Of a DNA stretch of 5,694 nucleotides, positions 1 to 5,694 are shown piece by piece. Within the stretch, counting starts at the first letter, position 1; each line of letters begins with the position of its first letter. The notes under the pieces are model-generated. The model was not told the DNA's origin. It was given only the letters and a program-made list of their open reading frames with translations, and did no database searches. Made by a program: the position numbers and the translations under genes. This DNA comes from an uncultured Ignavibacteria bacterium (GTDB lineage Bacteria; Bacteroidota; Ignavibacteria; Ignavibacteriales; Melioribacteraceae), in assembly GCA_937930275.1 (NCBI GenBank), contig CALGLM010000467.1, forward strand, positions 1 to 5,694, written 5' to 3'.

Positions 1-3000
1 AACGAATACAATTCTTCCTTTTCATATGGTTTCCCTAATACTGCGTTAAAACCATTTGTTATGTAATCATGTTTGTCTATATCCGAAGTATAAGCAGTTA
101 CAGCTATTAAAGGAATAGAACAATAATCGTTTTGTGAACGTAAATATTTTGCCAATTCAATACCGTTCATACCTATTCCCAAATTAATGTCAATTAATAT
201 TATATCAAATTTTTTTTCCGTTAATAAGTTTACTGCGGTTTCGGCATCTTCTGCCATAGCAATATTAAAATTTGGTCGCAAGTAAATTTCCAGAACCTCT
301 CTATTTGTGCAATCATCTTCTACGTATAAAATATTGGGCTTTTTGGAAGTAATAACATTAATATTACTTTTATTAATTGTTTTATTGGCATTTGGGTAAT
401 CATTAAATTTTCCGTTTGAGGTTGGCAAATATATTGTAAATATTGTCCCTTCTCCCAGTTCGCTTTTTAACGAGATTGATCCGTGCAAAAGATCAATAAT
501 TTTTTTTGCTATACTTAATCCTAATCCTGCCCCTTGGTATCCTCTGCTTAAACCTTCACTTACCTGCCTAAACGGCTCCCAAATTATTTCGGTTTTATCC
601 TTTGGAATACCTATTCCCGTATCTGAGATTTTGACGTAAAAATGTTCTTTCCCCGAAACATCAATTAAACCAGCTTCTACTTCAACTTTGCCGTATAAAG
701 TATATTTAAATGCATTATTTAATAAATTAGATATAGCTTTTGTATAAAGGTTTGGATCTAATAATACGGTTGTGTTTGAGTTTGAAATATTTAATTTATA
801 TACAAGATTTTTTTTTGCGGCAATATTATGATATTTATCGGCAATCTTTTTTGTTAAGGCAACAATTTCTGTCGGGGTAATATCAATATTATCTTTTTCA
901 GATTCTAAATTTGCCAAATCTAAGATTAAATTTAAGGTGTTGTCTAATCTTTTGGCAGAATTATGAATGTTATTTGCCATTTCACAAAAATCGCTATCGG
1001 TTAGCTCGCTTGCTAAAACAGAAGCAAAACCCAATATTCCGTTTAACGGCGTTCTCAATTCATGGTTCATATTAGCTAAAAATAAAGATTTTAGTCTATT
1101 CATTTCTTCGGCTTTATCCAACGCGGTTTTAAGCCTTTTTTCGGATTCAACCTTTTCTTCAAGCATTTTAATTTTAATTAAGGATAAACTAACATGTTTT
1201 GTAGCAGATTCCAAAAAACCGAAAATATCATCGTCAAAATTGTTTTCGGTTTCCATATAATTAAAAATAAATAGATAAAATCCGTCTTCATTAAAAGAAA
1301 AAGGATACCAAAGCAAGCTTTTAATCTTAAAGAAATTGTGAATTAATTCACCACAACCGTCATGATTAAATGCTTCTCCAACTTTACTTTTATGACTTAT
1401 CAAAAAGCACTTGTCGTTTTTAATTATATCTAAAGGTATATGAAACGGGTCAATAGGGTATGTATTAATTGAACGAACATTTAACTCGGATTCTTTATTA
1501 AGCCATTCACATAACCCCAAAAGGGCTTGATTGCTATAAGAAACCTTATAAATAAGCGACCTATCTACATTTAATGTGCTGCCTATAACCATGTTTGTTT
1601 TTTCGAGCAAAACAACGGGGTCTTCAACTTGTAAAATAATCTCTGCAATTTCATTTAAAGCTTTGGTAAATTTAAGTTGTCGTTCTTTTAATTTTTCTTC
1701 TTTTATTCGTTTTGTTATGTCAATATCTACGCCACGGTATCCTATTAAAATTCCTTCTTCGTTAACAACCGGAATTGCATTTGTTGACAAAATAACTTCT
1801 TGCCCGTTTTTATGTAAATTAGTGTTAATAAAATTTGTGAATGATTGTTTATTTTTAAATGCTGTTTTAGCAATATTTATTAAGGCTTCCTTATTATCAC
1901 TTTTAAAGGTATCATAAAAATGTAATTTGCCTATCATCTCTTTAGGAGTGTATCCCAAAATTTTATAAACCACATTATTTGTATAAGTATAAAGCCCGTT
2001 TTCATCAACTTCCCAAATAAATTCCATTGAGTTTTCCGCAACTTGCTTAAACCTTTGTTCGCTATCAAATAATTTTTTTTCGACAATTTTTCTTTCGGAG
2101 ATATCACGAAAGGTTCCTAATAAAGCCGAAATATTATTAAACTCTATAATTTGGGCATTTACTTCAACCGGAATAATGTTTCCGTCTGATTGTATAACAA
2201 ATGTTTCAAAGGGAGTAGAGCGGACTTTATTAAACAAGTTTTTGATGTAATCAAAAAAAACAGCTTTAACTTTGTTGGCATATACAGGCGGATGAAGTTG
2301 ATGCTGGTTCATTGTTAATATTTCTTCCAACGGTCTTTTTAATAAAGTGGTTGCCGCAGTGTTTGCGCTTAATATTTTACCGTCCGAAATATCGGCAATA
2401 AACATAGCATCCGGCGCACCTTCAAAAATAGTTTTAAATCGTGCTTCGCTTTTTATTAATGCTTCTTTAAACTGCTTTCTATCCGTTATATCTCGTACTA
2501 TTGATAAATAACCGACTATATTATTATCTTGAATTATTGGGCTGCTATTTATTTCCACCGGAAAAGTATCGTTATTAATGTCATTTAGTTCAATTTCAAA
2601 TGTACGCAAACCCATTTTACCGCTTTCACGTTCTTGTATGTTTTTATAGATTTTAGATTTGTAGGTATCGGGAATAAACTCAAAAACATTATGCAAAGTG
2701 TAGTCGTTTTTTAATTTAAATTTATTAATACCCGCATTATTTAAATACTGAATGGTTCCGTTTGGTTCGTATAGTACTATAATATCTGCAGCGGTTTCGG
2801 CAAGCATTCTATATTTCGTTTCACTTTTTTCTATTTCGTTTTGATAAGTAACTCTATCATTAATATTGCTTAAATAAGCAAGTATTAGTTTTTCGCTTGG
2901 TAGATAGTTGGTACTAACTTCAATATAAACTTTGTTGCCTGATTTGCATTTATGAATACTGTTAAACCTTAAATAACCTGCCGAAACAATTTTATTTATT

Positions 3001-4145
3001 GCATCTTTAACATCATCTTTCGTTTGAACAATATCAAAATCCCAAATATGTTTCCCTAAAATTTCTTCTTTTTCATATCCAATAATTTTACAGTAAGAAT
3101 CATTAACTTCAACTACTTCTCCCTCTAAGTTTAGTAACCATATACCGTCAAGAGTTGTTTTAAATAATGAATTGTATCTTAATAAAGTCCGTTTTAATTT
3201 ATATTCGGATTTTTTCCTCTCGGTAATGTCGCGTACAATAAATAATAAACCGGAAGGCTCGTTATTTTCGTTAGTCATTAATTGGGAATTAATTTCTATA
3301 TCAATAAAAGTACCGTCCTTTTTTACCCCCAAATATTCTGCGCTTCCTACATCTTCTTTTTTTAGCAACTTTTCAATTCTATTTGTCGCAAACTGTTTAT
3401 AATCATCGGCAATAAATTTTAAACAATTCATTCCTATAACTTCATCTACAGTGTCATATCCAAATATTTTTAATGCCGCATTAGAAATAATTTTAACATC
3501 TCCGTTTAAATCCGCAATGGTTATATCATCGGGGGATGTTTCTAATATTGATTTGTAGATTGCCAGGTTATTTCTAAACTCTTCGTTTACAAATAGATTA
3601 GTAGTTAAATGGTTCTCGGTTGTTGCGTTATTAACTGAAATCTGACTTTTCTCTACAATTATTTTTAGTATTCGATTTGCAAGTTCTATATGTTTGTTTA
3701 ATTCTTCTAAAGACCAAACCGGCACTAATTTTAAGTCTTCCTTAAATTTTTCTTCACTTAATTTCGATATTTTGGCTTTTTCAATAAACAAATTGTAATC
3801 GGGTTGTTTAAGTAAAAAATTACCGAGCACTAAATTACCGCATTTTGTATTATTAATAATAATAGGAAAAAAGATATTTAATAAATCATAAGGGCATTGA
3901 TGTATTAACTCGTTATTCGGAAGATTTAAGTTTGGTGAAGCATATATTTTACTATTAAAGCATTCTTTACTTGTTTCCGGATTTAAGCAATAAAAATTAT
4001 CGCATATATTGTGGTTTCCGCTTGTAGCAATAAATTTGCCGTTTACGTCAGTAATTGAAATCGGCAGCTTTATAACCAAATTAAAACAATCAAAAATACT
4101 TTGCAATAAATTTATATCGAATAATTCGTTATTGCAATTCTGCAT
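1..4145 (-). CDS. PocR-PAS(x5)-GAF hybrid sensor histidine kinase, 3' end cut by window edge
   Basis: Soluble hybrid sensor kinase: it should autophosphorylate a His and pass the phosphate to its own receiver. The frame is open for 1381 codons without a frameshift. Residues about 11-115 resemble a PocR ligand-binding domain (Cys48, Cys53, Cys62, Cys84; then FFPIIINN and LGNFLL). Five PAS domains follow at about 197-312, 323-442, 444-560, 569-690 and 698-815, several ending in RDIT/S-E/D-RK linkers. A GAF-like domain spans about 823-990 (IKSLLWYPF) and a coiled coil about 992-1016. HisKA has NMNHELRTPLN with His1028. HATPase_c shows the N box (Asn1144), DTGIGIP (Asp1175) and GAGLGL (1205-1210). 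The receiver starts near 1270, with Glu1276-Asp1277-Asp1278, phosphoacceptor Asp1319, Thr1350 and Lys1372. All catalytic residues are present. The ATG at 4145 is chosen because an in-frame TAA lies five codons upstream and AGGGG sits 5 nt before it. No membrane helix or signal peptide is seen. The ligand and any partner regulator are unknown; a further C-terminal domain could lie outside the window. Confidence 0.95.
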   Translation of the reverse strand, partial: MQNCNNELFDINLLQSIFDCFNLVIKLPISITDVNGKFIATSGNHNICDNFYCLNPETSKECFNSKIYASPNLNLPNNELIHQCPYDLLNIFFPIIINNTKCGNLVLGNFLLKQPDYNLFIEKAKISKLSEEKFKEDLKLVPVWSLEELNKHIELANRILKIIVEKSQISVNNATTENHLTTNLFVNEEFRNNLAIYKSILETSPDDITIADLNGDVKIISNAALKIFGYDTVDEVIGMNCLKFIADDYKQFATNRIEKLLKKEDVGSAEYLGVKKDGTFIDIEINSQLMTNENNEPSGLLFIVRDITERKKSEYKLKRTLLRYNSLFKTTLDGIWLLNLEGEVVEVNDSYCKIIGYEKEEILGKHIWDFDIVQTKDDVKDAINKIVSAGYLRFNSIHKCKSGNKVYIEVSTNYLPSEKLILAYLSNINDRVTYQNEIEKSETKYRMLAETAADIIVLYEPNGTIQYLNNAGINKFKLKNDYTLHNVFEFIPDTYKSKIYKNIQERESGKMGLRTFEIELNDINNDTFPVEINSSPIIQDNNIVGYLSIVRDITDRKQFKEALIKSEARFKTIFEGAPDAMFIADISDGKILSANTAATTLLKRPLEEILTMNQHQLHPPVYANKVKAVFFDYIKNLFNKVRSTPFETFVIQSDGNIIPVEVNAQIIEFNNISALLGTFRDISERKIVEKKLFDSEQRFKQVAENSMEFIWEVDENGLYTYTNNVVYKILGYTPKEMIGKLHFYDTFKSDNKEALINIAKTAFKNKQSFTNFINTNLHKNGQEVILSTNAIPVVNEEGILIGYRGVDIDITKRIKEEKLKERQLKFTKALNEIAEIILQVEDPVVLLEKTNMVIGSTLNVDRSLIYKVSYSNQALLGLCEWLNKESELNVRSINTYPIDPFHIPLDIIKNDKCFLISHKSKVGEAFNHDGCGELIHNFFKIKSLLWYPFSFNEDGFYLFIFNYMETENNFDDDIFGFLESATKHVSLSLIKIKMLEEKVESEKRLKTALDKAEEMNRLKSLFLANMNHELRTPLNGILGFASVLASELTDSDFCEMANNIHNSAKRLDNTLNLILDLANLESEKDNIDITPTEIVALTKKIADKYHNIAAKKNLVYKLNISNSNTTVLLDPNLYTKAISNLLNNAFKYTLYGKVEVEAGLIDVSGKEHFYVKISDTGIGIPKDKTEIIWEPFRQVSEGLSRGYQGAGLGLSIAKKIIDLLHGSISLKSELGEGTIFTIYLPTSNGKFNDYPNANKTINKSNINVITSKKPNILYVEDDCTNREVLEIYLRPNFNIAMAEDAETAVNLLTEKKFDIILIDINLGIGMNGIELAKYLRSQNDYCSIPLIAVTAYTSDIDKHDYITNGFNAVLGKPYEKEELYS

Positions 4146-4150
4146 CTTAA

Positions 4151-4155
4151 CCCCT
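4151..4155 (-). promoter_or_regulatory. Ribosome binding site of the kinase gene
   Basis: AGGGG on the minus strand, 5 nt before the ATG at 4145. It is the only G-rich tract near the start, and with the in-frame TAA just upstream (4160-4158) it fixes the start codon. Many Bacteroidota genes lack a strong Shine-Dalgarno, so its role in initiation may be modest. Confidence 0.55.
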
Positions 4156-4173
4156 AATTATCAATGTATTATA

Positions 4174-4181
4174 CAAATTTA
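4174..4181 (-). promoter_or_regulatory. Possible Bacteroidota -7 promoter element for the kinase gene
   Basis: Read on the minus strand this is TAAATTTG, an exact match to the TAnnTTTG -7 consensus of the Bacteroidota housekeeping sigma factor. It would place transcription start a few bases downstream, giving a leader of roughly 20 nt that still includes the AGGGG ribosome site. A TATAAT hexamer immediately follows (4173-4168). No TTTG/TTG -33 element is found at the usual distance upstream, and in DNA this AT-rich an 8-base match can arise by chance. Confidence 0.3.
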
Positions 4182-4282
4182 ATATTTAATTAAGTTATAA
4201 AAAAAATGTTAGTTAATCAACAAATATTTTTTGTATTTTGTAATAATTAATACTCGTTTATTAATAAATAGTTGAGTTTGTT

Positions 4283-4287
4283 GAGGT
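4283..4287 (+). promoter_or_regulatory. Ribosome binding site of the exported protein gene
   Basis: GAGGT lies upstream of two in-frame ATGs at 4293 and 4299. The GAGG core is 6 nt from the first and 12 nt from the second, which favours 4293. A second GTTGAG copy at 4271-4276 repeats the one at 4280-4285 with a 9-nt period, but it is too far from either ATG to act as a ribosome site. Confidence 0.5.
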
Positions 4288-4292
4288 AGCGA

Positions 4293-5694
4293 ATGAGAAT
4301 GCGGAATTATTTTAAATTATTAACGTTATTATTTCTTTTATATGCCAATTTGCATCTATTAGGGCAAAATTTTACGATAACCGGCAAAGTCCTTTCTGAA
4401 ACCGATAGTTTGGTTGTACCCAATGCAGTTGTTAAAATTATTGATGAAAATATTATTGTATTAACAGATAGTTTGGGCAAGTTTACGATCAGTGATTTAC
4501 AGTCTGCCGAAATTAAGTTAAATATTATCAAGATTGGATATTACCCATACAATGCAACAGTTAAATTAGTCGAAAATCAAGAAAATAAATTTACATTTTA
4601 TGTTAGAAACGATTTATTAAATTTAAATGATAAGGTGAGTTCATCAAACTACAAATATGAATATTTAAATAACTCTATTAATAATTACAGAATTACTGAA
4701 GTTGATAATATGTTTATATTTAACACTCCTGCCGAATATTTAGATGTTAAAAACAACTTTAATGTAATAAAAAATAGAAATTATTATGCGTATCTATTAA
4801 AAAGGGGTAAAATAAACAATTTTAATTTGACTGTAGAGGATATAATTATTCCGAAGGATTATTATTCTGAAACCGTGATGTTTTTACCGATGTACGGTTG
4901 GAATAGGATAGAGATTAATAACTCGCCAAATGTAAGTATTGCCGGAAATATAAAATCGGGAGGTTCATTAAACTTGTTAAATGTAAAAAGGGGGAATAAT
5001 ATATCCGTTTGCGGTGCTATACCTATTGAAGGGATTAAATCATTAAGTATAAGCACTTTAAATAAAATTGATAAAGTAGGGGAATACGTTGATAGTATAA
5101 AAACAAGAACATTTTTTTATTATTCGCCATCATATAAATATGATAATTATTATAAATATACAAATAGGGGAATGTTTTTAGAAGGAGAATTTTACCTGAA
5201 ACAAAACATGGATAATAAAATAAATTTGATGTATAATAAAACAACATATGAAGACTATTCACCGACTTTGTATAAAAATATGAATGTTTTCTATATTACA
5301 AACTCGGCTCTATTTACGGTTTCAATGAAAAACAAGTTGGAGATAATAAAAAATTGCAATATTGTATTGTATAATAATTATTCATTAGTTAATAAACAAT
5401 TCAATAAATATACAAGTAATTCATTTAGCAATAAGCATTTAATAACACGTTTATTTTATAGCCACGAAAAATTGGGAAGCTATAGGTTTAATATAGGTGT
5501 TGAAAATAATTTTATAAAGTTGAACTATTATAATATAGGCGAAGCATTTTTTAGTGAAAATATTTTATGTGCATTTGCAGAAGGGGAATATAATTTAGAA
5601 TACGGGAAATTTTATTTGGGAGGGAATATTAATAAATCGGAAAATAATAAGCTTACGTTATCGCCAATTGCAAAGTTAAAAATATACGTTTCCG
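4293..5694 (+). CDS. Exported carboxypeptidase-regulatory-like domain protein with diverged TonB-receptor-like plug and barrel, 3' end cut by window edge
   Basis: Probable outer-membrane beta-barrel protein of the TonB-dependent receptor type; substrate unknown. 467 codons are visible. Residues 1-24 form a signal peptide (basic MRMR, hydrophobic LLTLLFLLYANLHLLG, likely cleavage before Gln25; no lipobox Cys). Residues about 26-107 match a CarboxypepD_reg-like fold: TITGKVLSETDSLVVPNAVV, then TDSLGKFTISDL, then KIGYYPYNATV. Residues about 134-245 follow the order of a TonB plug but are degenerate: KRGKINNFNLTVEDIIIP sits where receptors have an RGG...DG pattern, and AGNIKSGGSLNLLN where they have the glycine-rich segment before the barrel. 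From about 246 onward there are alternating Tyr/Asn/Phe-rich segments like barrel strands, such as the stretch ending in LTLSPIAKLKIYV. The ATG at 4293 is preferred over 4299 because GAGG lies 6 nt upstream; an in-frame TAG at 4287-4289 blocks extension. Full receptors usually run 700-1000 residues, so much of the gene is missing. Export and the N-terminal domain are firm; the receptor assignment is inference. Confidence 0.85.
   Translation, partial: MRMRNYFKLLTLLFLLYANLHLLGQNFTITGKVLSETDSLVVPNAVVKIIDENIIVLTDSLGKFTISDLQSAEIKLNIIKIGYYPYNATVKLVENQENKFTFYVRNDLLNLNDKVSSSNYKYEYLNNSINNYRITEVDNMFIFNTPAEYLDVKNNFNVIKNRNYYAYLLKRGKINNFNLTVEDIIIPKDYYSETVMFLPMYGWNRIEINNSPNVSIAGNIKSGGSLNLLNVKRGNNISVCGAIPIEGIKSLSISTLNKIDKVGEYVDSIKTRTFFYYSPSYKYDNYYKYTNRGMFLEGEFYLKQNMDNKINLMYNKTTYEDYSPTLYKNMNVFYITNSALFTVSMKNKLEIIKNCNIVLYNNYSLVNKQFNKYTSNSFSNKHLITRLFYSHEKLGSYRFNIGVENNFIKLNYYNIGEAFFSENILCAFAEGEYNLEYGKFYLGGNINKSENNKLTLSPIAKLKIYVS

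Larger units (their letters stand above)
4146..4292. promoter_or_regulatory. Divergent intergenic region carrying both promoters
   Basis: These 147 bp separate the start codons of the two divergent genes, so the promoters of both must lie here unless they overlap the coding regions. The stretch is strongly AT-rich, with an A8 run at 4199-4206 and T-rich blocks around 4225-4240. No convincing ORF, tRNA or stable GC-rich hairpin is present. A 12-bp AT palindrome lies at 4257-4268. For the plus-strand gene I find only near matches to the Bacteroidota -7 element, each one base off in spacing (the T-runs near 4225-4240), so its promoter is not assigned. Confidence 0.7.

Noticed and set aside
1..60. 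Truncated or broken receiver domain in the kinase
   Set aside because: The receiver keeps its acidic pocket, Asp1319, Thr1350 and Lys1372, and the frame is open up to the window edge; the missing last helix is a window cut and not a gene defect.
967..1260. 97-codon plus-strand open frame
   Set aside because: It lies wholly antisense to the HisKA and coiled-coil part of the kinase, has Ser/Phe/Leu-rich translation typical of reverse-complement shadow and no ribosome site.
1576..1917. 113-codon plus-strand open frame
   Set aside because: Antisense to the PAS5/GAF part of the kinase, whose frame is continuous with recognisable domains; no independent support.
3172..3402. 76-codon plus-strand open frame
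   Set aside because: Antisense to PAS1 of the kinase; low-complexity shadow translation with no recognisable domain.
4199..4240. A8 run followed by T-rich blocks as a possible bidirectional terminator
   Set aside because: The region lies between two divergent gene starts, where no transcript needs to end, and there is no GC-rich stem beside the runs.
4222..4240. TAnnTTTG-like promoter for the plus-strand gene
   Set aside because: The two candidates (TATTTTTTG and TATTTTG) each have the wrong number of T residues for the consensus and there is no clear -33 partner, so no promoter is called.
4307..4531. 74-codon minus-strand open frame
   Set aside because: Antisense to the signal peptide and CarboxypepD_reg-like domain, which are convincing on the plus strand.
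4862..5262. Two overlapping minus-strand open frames (4862-5056 and 5035-5262)
   Set aside because: Both are antisense to the continuous plus-strand exported-protein gene; their Tyr/Phe/Leu-rich translations reflect AT-rich reverse complement.

Overview
The window is AT-rich (about 30% GC by eye) and holds two divergent genes, both cut by the window edges, with a short intergenic region between their starts. Composition, the multi-PAS hybrid kinase with a PocR-like N-terminus, the signal peptide followed by a carboxypeptidase-regulatory-like domain on an outer-membrane barrel-type protein, and a TAnnTTTG promoter-like element all point to the Bacteroidota, probably a Bacteroidales- or Flavobacteriia-type bacterium. 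No genus can be named from this sequence.

Minus strand, 4145 to 1: one very long uninterrupted reading frame for a soluble hybrid sensor histidine kinase of at least 1381 residues. Domain order is PocR-like sensory domain, five PAS domains, a GAF-like domain, a short coiled coil, HisKA (His1028), HATPase_c, and a receiver domain (Asp1319). The receiver is cut by the left edge within about its last helix. No membrane segment is visible, so it should sense a cytoplasmic signal.

Intergenic, 4146 to 4292: 147 bp of very AT-rich DNA between the two starts, so it must carry both promoters. A plausible Shine-Dalgarno precedes each gene. One TAnnTTTG element faces the kinase. No RNA gene or terminator is apparent.

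Plus strand, 4293 to 5694: the first 467 residues of an exported protein with a signal peptide, a carboxypeptidase-regulatory-like beta-sandwich, a highly diverged TonB-receptor-plug-like segment, and the start of an aromatic- and Asn-rich beta-barrel. It runs off the right edge.

The two genes share only an upstream region. Whether the kinase regulates the outer-membrane protein cannot be told from the sequence. The kinase is a recognisable architecture with unusual details. The outer-membrane protein is the less familiar of the two and the better candidate for something undescribed. I see no CRISPR array, insertion sequence, tRNA, rRNA or phage element.
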